DNA of 64,000 bases, taken from the NCBI RefSeq assembly GCF_036053395.1, contig NZ_CP107942.1:9642001-9706000 (forward strand), written 5' to 3'. This document shows, in pieces, positions 53,601 to 60,467 of the stretch. The notes under the pieces were generated by a model. The model saw only the letters and a list, made by a program, of their open reading frames with translations. It had not been told where the DNA came from and ran no database searches. Every line of letters starts with the position of its first letter. Within the stretch, counting starts at the first letter, position 1. The DNA comes from Actinoplanes sp. NBC_00393. GTDB lineage: Bacteria; Actinomycetota; Actinomycetes; Mycobacteriales; Micromonosporaceae. The position numbers were made by a program, and so were the translations under genes.

Positions 53601-53786
53601 TTCGGCGTCATCCCGTTCACCTCGAACAGCATGATCGACCAGGCCCGGCGGCAAGCCGCGGTTGCCGCCTACCACGGCCTGCAGGCAGTCTATGAAGTCC
53701 CGAACGCCCACGTGGCGGGCGAAGCGGCCCGCTGGCTGAGCGACGCCGGAGTAACAACGATCATGGTGAGGGTGGCTGCTCCATGA
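47634..53786 (+). CDS. Secreted RHS/YD-repeat polymorphic toxin with Hint and nuclease-like C-terminus
   Basis: GTG 47634 follows GGGGAGG; an ATG at 47580 has no ribosome site. The roughly 2050-residue protein opens with a signal peptide (LAGFTAVLLVTTLAPPADVP). Many YD repeats (for example YDAAGRLRKST, YDRNDNMIQIRR) form the shell. The RHS core NYYLRARNYDPGTGRF is near residue 1530. A hydrophobic pretoxin region lies near 1611-1660 and an alanine/lysine-rich helix at about 1682-1749. A Hint domain (about 1760-1906, SFVAGTAVLLADGTTKPIEE to VLVHN) should cut off the toxin. The final about 140 residues carry KFDGVNGNEIIDRKFG, an E-x-x-D-x-K pattern of restriction-endonuclease-fold toxins. Confidence 0.92.
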   Translation: MSFAHGFARARWLAGFTAVLLVTTLAPPADVPARAEPGDVPEVSAGRAPQQRGVPANAAPDAAVAEKDRPPVVPPGVDAGGAARKVGKAEVARAAAAAPGEAFKDLLLRPGFVLGDTSLVTYFNLADDTFDSWRVDLFDAGSQTRQESVVLNRDQLADSKCESPRTYCKSLGAAEGWQLDAEKKYFVTITAIYPDGEVPSENSEEAQPRTTIDPPALPNRQAAGCGCSAALGATGAGQAIRAIGVNTGTGAFTRIEQDLGMSSFAIPFASGRAYSSLNTGPSALGPGWAWVYDMRITPSETGASVRAEDGSDVVYTLNGDSYQRPPGVTSTLRRAGDGWELVTRNNIVYAFDAQGRLASILNPRQVGLRFTHTDTLITVTDPSGRKALVKLAGGLIQSVSLPDQRKVEFFYTSGLLTKVKDAAGELWQYRYDASARLTQVVDPLKVVALTNEYGADGRMARQLDALGAPTTFEWNAGKQESRTTDADDVVVWDGYQSNVLIFSQRGNGDTSSHRYDGTLNRNLVVNGNQNQHESRYDAAGNLVEHYAPGRRFSEKTQYDARNNPTTHVDAEGQTWKDEYNEFDELVKSTDPENHSITYTYDDRGLVTTVTDQRGKVSRAENIPAGEQNAGLLRAAISPEGRRTEYGYDKVGRQIAVTDPRGTVAGAKPQNYTTRTTYDELDRVVAVLAPTKKNPDRAEYDAAGRLRKSTTAGGLSTTYAYLNNGLLRAVNEPRRTLLHTYTAAGRRLTAAIDMKHQPDLVTSWAYNAKGLVESTTSPRGNLPGANRADFTTSYKYDRNDNMIQIRRPYPNGQVVVRDIKVDDLDRTVEKTDEFGAVSKFDRNNAGQVSGTTDNLGRTTAMSYDKTGRQTGITDAAGNQTRTEYDAAGNKIKSISATGGITTYEYTDDGFLSALTEPRGNVEGAEKERFTAHFEYDLAGNQVRGIDALDNVTTTKYDALNRTVSSTDANGNTTHYTYNEDDQPYTVTAPDVRFDSDDPDEDSTVYSYGEDGYLASVRDPRGNRTSLSYDEAGRLVRSTDPLGRSTYATYDADSNRTQTITLGDDEELDDLSAKERGKRTTVDAYDIVGRLETRTLGTEGPVYQYRYDGKDRVTSYGDPTGVREVVYDDEDQIKTVTRRTTGRPDEVFGYDYDNRGNVTSRQYPDGTTVSYGYDKASRITALTTQGGAAGSAATTWSFGYDVAGRRTSTTLPAPTGLTENRTYDDAGRLTSIGTERTGEPVPGVQDPISKYELTLDKVGNPSRVVTTRGGVAESVAYAYDEANRVTSACYAVTTCTDKTAKPAGRIDYKYDLVGNRTSMKRTGTAGNDVTEYEYDDADQLVEEEVEGPGHERETEYAYDARGNQIKAGGDRFAYNLDNTLAKATLASGQSTTFAYDATGLRLASTTTVGAKSETQRWSWDVAGTLPQIALDVVENAAGETVEKRGFNYGPDDEPLALLDPASGVHPYTHDWLGGIANMLSPTGTIEKGYDYDPFGNPRVGPTLAGQQLPDQAVENPMQYSGAYQDSSSGEGNYYLRARNYDPGTGRFSSRDPMPTSQGATSAYTYASNNPVAYSDPTGMVPDAGPTTSAGPTVETGPSPEDIAKAHQIQSKSTLDVILEAGGQILMEFLGINDILNCLKGDLVACVSMVVGALPWGKIFKAKKIAESIFRAGKAVVTFFQELKWARAIIQGAEKAAEAAKAAAAAAAKAAAEKAAAAKAAAEAAAKKAAAEAAAKAKAMAAKAKAKTKRQAGDSGGDAPSCRVDAPHSFVAGTAVLLADGTTKPIEEVEPGDTVQAADPESGETEARQVTHTIRTDDDKKFVDVTVKDDDGEHTITTTGTHPFWSQTRGEWVEAGDLRQGEMLRTSSGTWVQLSAVESYQDGRRTYDLTVDGLHTYHVAAGSTAVLVHNRTCPPDAESIADWVDEGADRRLGPTGTPAQQRAYQYESGAYGARSNAQTGRAQVPRLSMPGRDGDVTAKFDGVNGNEIIDRKFGVIPFTSNSMIDQARRQAAVAAYHGLQAVYEVPNAHVAGEAARWLSDAGVTTIMVRVAAP

Positions 53787-54031
53787 ACCTGGAACCCGTC
53801 GTCCAGGCACTCGCCACGACGATCGTGATGCTGGACACCGCTGACGCGGACCAGGTCGATCCCGACTTCGCGGTCAGCGTCCAGGAGATCGTCGGTGACT
53901 GCCTGAGCCGGCTGTCCCCGGCCGAGTCGGCCGAGATCGGGCAGGTCCTGTCCGGCCTCGCCGACCGCACCGAGGACCCGGTCACGGCCGACTACCTGCG
54001 CAGATTCGGCGCCGGTCTGGCCGCCCGCTGA
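53783..54031 (+). CDS. Candidate immunity protein for the RHS toxin, 82 aa
   Basis: ATG 53783 overlaps the RHS stop codon (ATGA), so toxin and partner are made together. The acidic helical protein contains LATTIVMLDTADADQVDPDF and LSRLSPAESAEIGQVLSGLA. No signal peptide is present, so it would stay in the cytoplasm and neutralise imported toxin. I do not recognise a named immunity family; the assignment rests on position, size, charge and coupling. A strong hairpin follows (54044-54080), closing the two-gene unit. Confidence 0.75.
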   Translation: MNLEPVVQALATTIVMLDTADADQVDPDFAVSVQEIVGDCLSRLSPAESAEIGQVLSGLADRTEDPVTADYLRRFGAGLAAR

Positions 54032-54043
54032 CGGGTCAGCACC

Positions 54044-54080
54044 GAGGACTCCGCCGCTGGATAAAGGTGGCGGAGTCCTC
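54044..54080 (+). terminator. 12-bp-stem terminator after the immunity gene
   Basis: GAGGACTCCGCC and GGCGGAGTCCTC pair perfectly across a 13-nt loop, 12 nt after the immunity stop codon, ending the toxin-immunity transcript before the MOSC gene. Confidence 0.75.
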
Positions 54081-54104
54081 GCCCCGTTGTGCGAGGCTGA
54101 CGGC

Positions 54105-54914
54105 ATGCGGATCACGGCGCTCCACTCGTACCCGGTCAAGGGTTGCCACCGGCTGGACCACGACGAAGCCGTCGTCGAATCCTGGGGCCTCGCCGGCGAC
54201 CGCCGGTGGATGGTCGTCGACGCCGACGGCGTTGGCATCACCCAGCGTGACACGCCCCGCCTGACCCAGCTCACCGCCCGGCCGCGGCCCGGCGGGCTGC
54301 AACTCAGCGCACCCGGGCAGCCCGGCCTCGACCTGGACGAACCCGCCGACGGCCCGAAGATCGACGTGCGGGTCTTCCGGAACAAGCCGAGCTACCCGGC
54401 GCGGATAGCCGAGAGTGACTGGATCAGCGAGTTCCTCGGCCGCGACGCCCGGCTCGCCTGGCAGTCCGACCCGACCAGCCGTCCCGTCTTCGAGTTCGCC
54501 GAACCCGACCGGGTCAGCTTCGCCGACGGCTACCCGCTGCTGCTCGCCAACGCCGCCTCGCTCGACGCCGTCAACGACTGGCTGGCCGAAGGCGGCGACG
54601 ACCCGGTCCCGATGCACCGCTTCCGTCCCAACCTGGTGGTCAGCGGCGCGCCCGCCTGGGCCGAGGACGACTGGATCGGCCACCGGCTGCGCATCGGCGA
54701 CCTCACCTACCGCGCCGACAAACCCTGCGACCGCTGCCGGGTCACCACCATCGACCAGGAGACCGGCCAGACCGGCCGGCAGCCCCTGCACGTGCTCGGC
54801 AAACACCGGCGCTTCGCCCAGGGCCTGCTCTTCGCGATCAATCTGATCCCGGACCTGCCCGCCGGCGCAAGGGGTGTCATCCGGGTCGGTGACCTCGTCT
54901 TAGAAGAGTCTTAG
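54105..54914 (+). CDS. MOSC-domain protein (MOSC N-terminal beta-barrel plus MOSC)
   Basis: ATG 54105 begins RITALHSYPVKGCHRLDHDE, the N-terminal beta-barrel signature; a start at 54087 is less likely. The 269-residue product has the MOSC core: FADGYPLLLANAASLDAVND, FRPNLVVSGAPAWAEDDW and the conserved cysteine loop KPCDRCRVTTIDQETG. In the family a conserved cysteine holds molybdenum cofactor (mARC, YcbX). YcbX-like proteins reduce N-hydroxylated compounds; a role in detoxification is likely. It needs MoeA-made cofactor. It may be leaderless, as the gap after the upstream terminator is only 24 bp. Confidence 0.9.
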   Translation: MRITALHSYPVKGCHRLDHDEAVVESWGLAGDRRWMVVDADGVGITQRDTPRLTQLTARPRPGGLQLSAPGQPGLDLDEPADGPKIDVRVFRNKPSYPARIAESDWISEFLGRDARLAWQSDPTSRPVFEFAEPDRVSFADGYPLLLANAASLDAVNDWLAEGGDDPVPMHRFRPNLVVSGAPAWAEDDWIGHRLRIGDLTYRADKPCDRCRVTTIDQETGQTGRQPLHVLGKHRRFAQGLLFAINLIPDLPAGARGVIRVGDLVLEES

Positions 54915-54955
54915 AAAATTTGCCCCGGGCCCGTCGCGCCGACCAGGATGCCCGG

Positions 54956-55912
54956 GTGAGTGCTCACCAAAGCAAATTCCCGGTCCGATGGCTGGCAGCC
55001 GGCGGCGCCGCAGTTCTCGCCGGCTTCATCGGGGTCGCCCTGCTGCTGCAGACCGGCGGATCCGCCTGCGCAGCCCCACCGAGCACCACCAGCAAGACCG
55101 GCAAGGCCACCTTCTACGACCTGGCAAGCACCTCGGGCAACTGCTCCTTCGAGGTGCCCGCCGACGACCTGTACGTCGCGCTCGGCCCCAGCCAGTACTC
55201 CGAAGGCGCCTCCTGCGGCGCCTACCTCGACGTCAGCGGCCCCAAAGGCAAGGTACGCGTCAAGGTCTTCGACTCCTGCCCGGAGTGCGCCGCCGGCCAC
55301 CTCGACCTGAGCCGCACCGCCTTCAAGAAGATCGGCGCCGAGGTCGACGGCATCATCCCGATCAAGTACAAGCTGGTCACCAACCCCTCGGTGCCCGCAC
55401 CGATCAGCGTCCGCATCAAGGAAGGCGCGTCGCAGTACTGGTTCGCCGCCCGCATCGACAACCACGCGAACCTGCTGTCGTCCGTCAAGGTCGCCGGCCC
55501 GGGCCGCAGCTTCACCAGCGCCCACCGCACCGACTTCAACTACTGGCTCATCGACAGCGGCGCCGGGCCCGGCCCCTACAAGATCAAAATCACGGATGTG
55601 TACGGCCACACGGTCACGGTCAGCGGCATCGACATGAAGCCCGGCACAGTCCAGAAAACGAGCGCCCGCATCACCAGCGGCTCCACCGTCCCCACCACCA
55701 CGAAGCCGGCCGCCAAGGCCACCACCGCGGTCCCGGCCCCGGCAAAGAAGAAGGCCGTCGCCACCACCTCGGCCGCGCCGTCCCCCGCCCCCGCTTCACC
55801 GGCCACCTCGGCCGCGCCGCTGCTCGAGTCCGCAACGACTGCCTCGCCGGCCCCCGGCGAACAGCCTGCGGTCGACCTTGCCGCCGCCGAACCAGCCGCC
55901 CCCACCTGCTGA
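54956..55912 (+). CDS. Secreted expansin-like protein
   Basis: GTG 54956 follows GGAT; a start at 54920 would precede the signal anchor with polar residues. The 318-residue product has a signal/anchor helix (WLAAGGAAVLAGFIGVALLL). A double-psi beta-barrel follows (about residues 45-140) with ATFYDLASTSGNCSF, CGAYLDVSGPKG and the catalytic-type VFDSCPECAAGHLDLS. A second, CBM63-like beta domain (about 150-230, QYWFAARIDNHANLLSSVKV) follows, and then a proline/alanine/threonine-rich tail. This matches bacterial expansins (EXLX1-like), which loosen cellulose or cell-wall glycan networks without hydrolysis. The promoter region has a GTCTTAGAA direct repeat near 54898-54916. Confidence 0.88.
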   Translation: MSAHQSKFPVRWLAAGGAAVLAGFIGVALLLQTGGSACAAPPSTTSKTGKATFYDLASTSGNCSFEVPADDLYVALGPSQYSEGASCGAYLDVSGPKGKVRVKVFDSCPECAAGHLDLSRTAFKKIGAEVDGIIPIKYKLVTNPSVPAPISVRIKEGASQYWFAARIDNHANLLSSVKVAGPGRSFTSAHRTDFNYWLIDSGAGPGPYKIKITDVYGHTVTVSGIDMKPGTVQKTSARITSGSTVPTTTKPAAKATTAVPAPAKKKAVATTSAAPSPAPASPATSAAPLLESATTASPAPGEQPAVDLAAAEPAAPTC

Positions 55913-55925
55913 TCCCCGAACGCAA

Positions 55926-55959
55926 TCTTGGCGAGTCACCGTCAGGTGACTCGCCAAGA
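55926..55959. terminator. 15-bp-stem bidirectional terminator
   Basis: TCTTGGCGAGTCACC and GGTGACTCGCCAAGA pair perfectly with a 4-nt loop. It lies 13 bp after the expansin stop and 15 bp after the 3' end of the minus-strand tRNA-Leu, so it serves both. Confidence 0.85.
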
Positions 55960-55974
55960 CTTGCCGTTGATCGG

Positions 55975-56058
55975 TGCGGAAGAGGGGACTCGAACCCCTA
56001 CGCCCTCTCGGGCACGGGCACCTAAAACCCGCGCGGCTGCCAATTTCGCCACTCCCGC
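55975..56058 (-). tRNA. tRNA-Leu (anticodon UAG)
   Basis: Read on the minus strand, GCGGGAG pairs with CTTCCGC (one G-U) as the acceptor stem. The anticodon loop TTTAGGT gives anticodon TAG, for CUA/CUN leucine codons. A long variable arm (GCCCGAGAGGGC) identifies a class II tRNA, and GGGGTTCGAGTCCCC forms the T arm. The 3' CCA is not encoded (the base after the discriminator is C from CCGATC). A TTTGCCT/AGGCAAA inverted repeat lies just upstream. Confidence 0.95.
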
Positions 56059-56157
56059 CCTTTTTGCCTGTTAAGGCAAAGCGCTGTGAAGAGTGTAATC
56101 GGTTGCCTGCTTCCGTGGCGTCTCGCACACCTCGGATCTGGCCTGGGCGCGTTCGTC

Positions 56158-56575
56158 CAAGCGGAGGCCACCGGGCGGCTGGTTCTGGCTGGCCGCCGCT
56201 CAGGCGTCTTTCGGCCGGGTCGTAATGCGCGTGGCGGGCGGCTGGTGCCGGCTGGCCGCCGTTCAGGCGTCTTTTGGCCGGGTCGTAACGTGCTCGGCGG
56301 GCGGCTGGTCCTGGCTGGCCGCCGTTCAGGCGTCTTTTGGCCGGGTCGTAACGTGCTCGGCGGGCGGCTGGTGCCGGCTGGCCGCCGTTCGAGCGTCTTT
56401 TGGCCGGGTCGTAATGCGCGTGGCGGGCGGCTGGTGCCGGCTGGCCGCCGTTCAGGCGTCTTTCGGCCGGGTCGTAACGCGCGTGGCGGGCGGCTGGTGC
56501 CGGCCAGCCGCCGTTCAGGCGTCTTTGGGCCGGGTCGTAACGCGCGTGGCGGGCGGCTCGTGCTGGTGGCTTTGC
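56158..56575. repeat. 63-bp minisatellite, about six copies
   Basis: Units begin with CGTAA at 56221, 56284, 56347, 56410, 56473 and 56536, exactly 63 bp apart, with a related unit before 56221 and a partial one at the end. Each includes GGCGGGCGGCTGGT, GGCCGCCGTTCAGGCGTCTTT and GGCCGGGTC with a few substitutions. As 63 is 21 codons, all frames stay open and give repeated peptides such as RYDPAKRRLNGG on the minus strand; I regard these as non-coding artefacts. The array lies between tRNA-Leu and the peroxiredoxin gene. Confidence 0.93.
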
Positions 56576-56748
56576 GCAGCGACGCTGATCGTCAGCCACG
56601 CAGGCCGCGTGCCCACATCCCCTCGGGTCATCCGTGCACGGCGGCCGCCTTGCGGGTTGGTACCGCATGACGACCGCCGTGAGTCCGGGATTGCCGTGTG
56701 CTCTCCCTTTCGGTTCGCACAGCCCGGACCTGTGGATTTCGCCGGTTT

Positions 56749-57225
56749 TCAGTCCAGTCCGAGGTCGCGCCGCAGCTTGGCGACGTGCCCGGTGGCCTTG
56801 ACGTTGTAGAGGGCGCGCTCGACCACGCCGTTCTCGTCGATGACGAAGGTGGAGCGAATCACCCCGGTCACGGTCTTGCCGTACAGCTGCTTCTCGCCGA
56901 ACGCCCCGTACGCCGTCAGCACGCTCTTGTCCTCGTCGCTGACCAGCGGGAACGTGATGGCGTCGTGCTCGCGGAACTTGGCGAGCTTGGCCGGCTTGTC
57001 GGGGGAGATGCCGACCACCTCGTACCCGGCGGCCTGCAGGGAGGCGAGCGAGTCGCGGAAGTCGCAGGCCTGCTTGGTGCAGCCGGGCGTCATCGCGGCG
57101 GGGTACGCGTACAGCACGACCTTGCGCCCCCGGAGGTCCTTCAGCGTGAGGTTGTCGCCGGTGTCGGTGGGCAGAGTGAAGTCGGGCGCGGCGTCGCCGG
57201 CGCTGAGACGCACGTTTTCAGTCAT
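56749..57225 (-). CDS. bcp: Peroxiredoxin, PrxQ/Bcp type
   Basis: The 158-residue protein reduces hydrogen and alkyl peroxides with thioredoxin as electron donor. The peroxidatic cysteine is Cys49 in AMTPGCTKQACDF with the resolving cysteine five residues later at Cys54, typical of atypical 2-Cys PrxQ. PDFTLPTDTGDNLTLKDLRG and STFVIDENGVV are further family signatures. Its ATG at 57225 overlaps the 3' end of the AdoMet decarboxylase gene by 8 nt, so the two are co-transcribed. It is cytoplasmic, with no signal peptide. Confidence 0.95.
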   Translation of the reverse strand: MTENVRLSAGDAAPDFTLPTDTGDNLTLKDLRGRKVVLYAYPAAMTPGCTKQACDFRDSLASLQAAGYEVVGISPDKPAKLAKFREHDAITFPLVSDEDKSVLTAYGAFGEKQLYGKTVTGVIRSTFVIDENGVVERALYNVKATGHVAKLRRDLGLD

Positions 57226-57643
57226 GCACCGACGATAGTGCCGCCCAGTGCTGCTGGGCCGCGTGGAGGTCGCGGGGCCATTCCTCGCCGCGGCGGGTGA
57301 GGGTGCGTTCTCTGACGTAGTAGTCGCCGACCAGCCGGTGGAACTCGGCGAGTACGTCCGCTTCGCGGAATGGCTTGCAGGAGAAGATGTCGACGAAGAT
57401 CTCCCGCAGGTGCGGGTAGGTGTGGATGGCGGCGTGCGATTCGGCGAGGATCACGACCGCGGATTTGCCGGCTTTCTCGGGCGGGCCCTGTTCGGTGGCG
57501 ACCAGGGGGCCGGCGATGACGGTCATGCCGATGCGGTCGACGAGGTCCCGCATGAAGGTGGTGAGGGCCTGGTCGTCGTCGAGGAGCCGGGTGTCGGTGA
57601 TGGCCGAGAGCCGCAGGGTGAGTTCATCTCCGTAGTGGGCCAC
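57218..57643 (-). CDS. speD: S-adenosylmethionine decarboxylase-like proenzyme
   Basis: The GTG at 57643 starts a 141-residue protein of the short prokaryotic AdoMetDC class. The self-cleavage site is Glu68-Ser69 in LAESHAAIHTYP; Ser69 would become the pyruvoyl group. His70 and the cysteine in VDIFSCKPF are further active-site residues. The enzyme makes decarboxylated AdoMet for spermidine synthesis. Relatives in this family may act on other substrates, and no spermidine synthase lies nearby. It overlaps the peroxiredoxin gene and no strong ribosome site precedes its start. Confidence 0.88.
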   Translation of the reverse strand: MAHYGDELTLRLSAITDTRLLDDDQALTTFMRDLVDRIGMTVIAGPLVATEQGPPEKAGKSAVVILAESHAAIHTYPHLREIFVDIFSCKPFREADVLAEFHRLVGDYYVRERTLTRRGEEWPRDLHAAQQHWAALSSVHD

Positions 57644-57841
57644 AACTGAACGTTACCGCTGCATTGCGGAGAGTCGATATGCCAATTTCCGACAATAGGG
57701 AATCCGTTTCCCGATGTGCCGGAAAATAGGAAAACAATGGCTTCCGCCGCCGGACAATCACTTATCGATTGCGTTGTGCGCACCGTGCGGAGTACTCGCG
57801 GTACGCTCCCCGGCACTGACGTCGAGAGCGGAGATCAATCT

Positions 57842-58198
57842 ATGAGCGAGGCTACGAACGGGAGCACCACCGTCGCCGGCGAGGTCGTGGAGAAGATCGC
57901 GGTCGCGGCTGCCCGGGCGGTTCCGGGTGTCGCCGACCTGGGTGGTGACGTGGCCCGGTTCTTCAACAGCGTGCTCGACAAGGTGGGCCTGGACGAGGTC
58001 GGCGACGCGAGCCGCGGCGTCTCGGCGAAGGTCAAGGGCAGCGACGTGACGGTGAACGTGGTGCTGGTCCTCGAGGCCGGCCGGGTGGTCGCCGAGGTCA
58101 CCGCCGAGGTGCAGGCGAAGGTCAAGGAGGCGCTGACCGGTTACGGGCTGAACGTCCTCGCGGTCAACGTCAACGTGGACGACATCACCGGGGTGTGA
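57842..58198 (+). CDS. Asp23/Gls24 envelope stress protein family
   Basis: ATG 57842 follows GGAGATC. The 118-residue protein matches the Asp23/Gls24 (DUF322) fold: GSTTVAGEVVEKIAVAAARA at residues 8-27, then GVADLGG, GVSAKVKGSDVTVNVVLVLE and a C-terminal LNVLAVNVNVDDI. In Firmicutes such proteins sit under the membrane and respond to envelope stress; in actinobacteria several paralogues occur with unknown roles. The 3' end overlaps the convergent gene at 58185 by 14 nt. Confidence 0.88.
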   Translation: MSEATNGSTTVAGEVVEKIAVAAARAVPGVADLGGDVARFFNSVLDKVGLDEVGDASRGVSAKVKGSDVTVNVVLVLEAGRVVAEVTAEVQAKVKEALTGYGLNVLAVNVNVDDITGV

Positions 58199-59147
58199 GC
58201 GCCCGCAGCCGGAGCACGCCGGTGAGCGCGAGGCCCGCCCCGGCGCCGATGGCCACCGTGACTGCGGCCCGGGCCAGCCAGCCCGGGCCCACCGCGGGCA
58301 CGACCGAGGCGGTGAACACGTCGGCGCTGCCGAAACCGGCGAAGGCGGCCAGCACGAAACCGGAGAGCGCCAGGTAGAACGGTGGGTGCCGGTAAGCAGC
58401 GGCGCAGGCGAGCAGGCCCGCGATGACCGGTACGCCGAACCAGCCTCCGCCGTCCAGAATGCGCGACAGCGCGTACCACAGTGTGGTTGTGCCAGCGAAA
58501 AGCGTGAGCGGCGCCACCGAGCCCGGCCACCGCATCGCCAGCAGCGTGACCGCGACGGCCAGCAGGGCCGCACCGGTCCACCAGGCCCAGGCCGTGGGGG
58601 GTGGCTCGTAGTCGAGCGTGCCCTGGATCTCGAAGGTCCGGGTCTGCTCGCGCAGCGGGACCACCCACTCGCGGACCCGGTGCTCGCTGTCCGGGTCGGC
58701 GGCCACCTGCGGCGGCAGGCCGGCCTCCTGCCACTGGGTGCGCTGGTCGTGCCAGCGCACGGTGGTGTCGCCGGAGACGCGGCGCCAGGCGGGCGCTGCG
58801 GTGGGATCGGCGCTCGCCGGCAGGGCGCTGTCCCCGGTCAGGGTCTCGTTGAGGTACGTCGCCGGCGAGTTCACGTTCTCGTAGGTGCCGTCCGGCCGCA
58901 CCTCCAGGTACGGCTCGCCGGAGTACCCGAGGATCTCGATCGGCCGGCCGGTCTCGTTGCGCAGCTCCAGCCGGGCGCCGCCCTCGACGACCTTGACCGT
59001 GAGCCCGTCGAGCGGACTGCTGAGCCCGGTCACCGTGATCCGGTACGAGCTGACGCCCTCGGTGTCGCCGGTGTGCGCGAACGCGGGAGTGGCCGGTGCG
59101 AGGACCGCACCGGCCACTGCCAGGATCATGGCGAGGAGTCGCCTCAC
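58185..59147 (-). CDS. Secreted/membrane protein of the MauE-DsbA operon, 320 aa
   Basis: The GTG at 59147 overlaps the dsbA-like stop (GTGA). A signal peptide (LLAMILAVAGAVLAPATPAF) is followed by an extracellular beta-rich region (about residues 25-195) starting AHTGDTEGVSSYRITVTGLS, with PIEILGYSGEPYLEVRPDG. Four or five membrane helices follow (about 200-315). The histidine directly after the signal peptide resembles the N-terminal copper ligand of CopC-like proteins, and the gene is near the CopC-CopD fusion, so a copper role is possible. I do not recognise a defined family. Confidence 0.72.
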   Translation of the reverse strand: MRRLLAMILAVAGAVLAPATPAFAHTGDTEGVSSYRITVTGLSSPLDGLTVKVVEGGARLELRNETGRPIEILGYSGEPYLEVRPDGTYENVNSPATYLNETLTGDSALPASADPTAAPAWRRVSGDTTVRWHDQRTQWQEAGLPPQVAADPDSEHRVREWVVPLREQTRTFEIQGTLDYEPPPTAWAWWTGAALLAVAVTLLAMRWPGSVAPLTLFAGTTTLWYALSRILDGGGWFGVPVIAGLLACAAAYRHPPFYLALSGFVLAAFAGFGSADVFTASVVPAVGPGWLARAAVTVAIGAGAGLALTGVLRLRALTPR

Positions 59148-59884
59148 CCGGCCGCCTTCTGCACCGCCTCGGTGAGCAGCTCGGGAGTGGGCAGGGTGTC
59201 GCCCGGGCCCTTCAGCTGCTCGCCGTTGACCGTGATCGTCGGCGTGCCGGTGAAGTTCTTCTCGGAGAACTTCTCGGTGGCCTGCGTGGCCCATGTCTTG
59301 TAGGTACCCTCGTTGACCGCGTCGGCGAAAGCGTCGCTGGTCAGACCCACCGACTTGCCGAGCTCGATCAGTTTCGCATTGTCGAGCCCGTCGGTTCCTT
59401 CGGCCGGCTGGTTGGCGTAGAGCACGTCGTGGTACTCGACGAACTTGCCCTCGGCGGCCGCGGCGGCGGACGCGGCGGCGGCCCGCGTGGAGTACTCGGT
59501 GCCGTTGGAGAACCGGTCCAGGATGGCCACCGGGTGATACCGCAGCGTGATCTTGTTGTCGTCGACCAGCTGCTTCAGGGTCGGTCCGGCCGCCTGCTCG
59601 AAGTTGTTGCAGGCCGGGCACATGAAGTCCTCGTAGATGTCCACGGTGACCGGACCGGTGCCGACCGCGAACGCCGTGCCGGCGTCGACCGCCGAGGCCG
59701 GTGTGCTGACCTTGCCGTCGTCCTTGCCCGCCACCAGGCTGTAGCCGACCAGACCGGCGATGAACAGGACCACGACCACCGCGACCGAGGTCCAGAGCGT
59801 CACCGAGCGGCGCCGGTCGGCGGCCCGCTGTTGCTCGACGATCTGCCGCGCTTTGGCGGCCCGTTCCTTGGTGCCCTTGCTCAT
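59144..59884 (-). CDS. DsbA-family thiol oxidoreductase, membrane-anchored
   Basis: ATG 59884 overlaps the MauE-like stop (ATGA). The 246-residue protein has a short cytoplasmic basic N-terminus, one membrane helix (about 30-50, LWTSVAVVVVLFIAGLVGYS) and an outside thioredoxin-fold domain. Its active site is CPAC in EDFMCPACNNFEQAAG, and the cis-Pro loop is TGTPTITVNG. It likely forms disulfides in secreted proteins. The preceding MauE/DoxX-type gene may recycle its electrons, as VKOR does in other actinobacteria; that pairing is inference. Confidence 0.92.
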   Translation of the reverse strand: MSKGTKERAAKARQIVEQQRAADRRRSVTLWTSVAVVVVLFIAGLVGYSLVAGKDDGKVSTPASAVDAGTAFAVGTGPVTVDIYEDFMCPACNNFEQAAGPTLKQLVDDNKITLRYHPVAILDRFSNGTEYSTRAAAASAAAAAEGKFVEYHDVLYANQPAEGTDGLDNAKLIELGKSVGLTSDAFADAVNEGTYKTWATQATEKFSEKNFTGTPTITVNGEQLKGPGDTLPTPELLTEAVQKAAG

Positions 59885-60381
59885 CGCGCATCCCCCATGA
59901 GTAAGCCGTCGACGGAGAACCGGGTCTTCGGTCGCCACACCAGGAGCCCGGAGAGAGCCAGGAAACCGAGGTCGCGCAGGATGTCCAGGCCGTACGCCGC
60001 CTCTTTGCCCTCGGCCAGCGCGCCGCCGTCGCTGAAGCAGCCGCAGTCGATCTGCAGGCCCTTGGCCCACGCCCAGGTGATGCCGGCGATGAAGATCACC
60101 ATCAGCACCGCGGAGATCGCGGCGGTGAGCCGGGTCGCCAGGCCGATCAGCAGCAGCAGGCCGAGCGCGATCTCCAGAAAGGGCTGGATCGCACCGACCA
60201 CCTCGGCCGTGTCGTAGGACATCAGCTCGTAGGCGTGCACCGCGCGGGCGGAAGCGGCCAGGTCACCGACCTTGAGCCCGCCGGCGACGAGCCAGACGGC
60301 GGCCAGGGCGAGCCGGGCCAGGGTGGAGATCCACGGCCAGACGGCCGCCGTGCGGACACTCCGCAGGGTTTCCATGGTCAC
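59881..60381 (-). CDS. MauE/DoxX-family membrane protein
   Basis: Start at GTG 60381 or ATG 60375. The 166-residue protein has four membrane helices: TLARLALAAVWLVAGGLKVG, IQPFLEIALGLLLLIGLATR, AAISAVLMVIFIAGITWAWA and a last one near LRDLGFLALSGLLVW. A cysteine pair lies in LQIDCGCFSDGG between helices, as in MauE, which is needed for disulfide-rich protein maturation. It starts the operon mauE-dsbA-membrane protein with 4-nt overlaps, consistent with an oxidative folding unit in which MauE reoxidises DsbA. Confidence 0.88.
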   Translation of the reverse strand: MTMETLRSVRTAAVWPWISTLARLALAAVWLVAGGLKVGDLAASARAVHAYELMSYDTAEVVGAIQPFLEIALGLLLLIGLATRLTAAISAVLMVIFIAGITWAWAKGLQIDCGCFSDGGALAEGKEAAYGLDILRDLGFLALSGLLVWRPKTRFSVDGLLMGDAR

Positions 60382-60467
60382 GCCCAGTTAGACGATTGCG
60401 GTCGCGTTCGGGTTCCCGACCATTGTGACCGTCACCCACCGGGGGCCGACCAGGGACGAAGGTCCCG

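Noticed and set aside
50703..53810. A 1035-codon minus-strand frame opposite the RHS gene
   Set aside because: It mirrors the codon bias of the plus-strand YD-repeat gene; valine/glycine/arginine-rich and lacking domains.
55796..56809. Repeat-containing frames on both strands between tRNA-Leu and the peroxiredoxin gene
   Set aside because: The 63-bp period is a multiple of three, so frames stay open by chance; the minus-strand frame also runs through the tRNA and the expansin 3' end.
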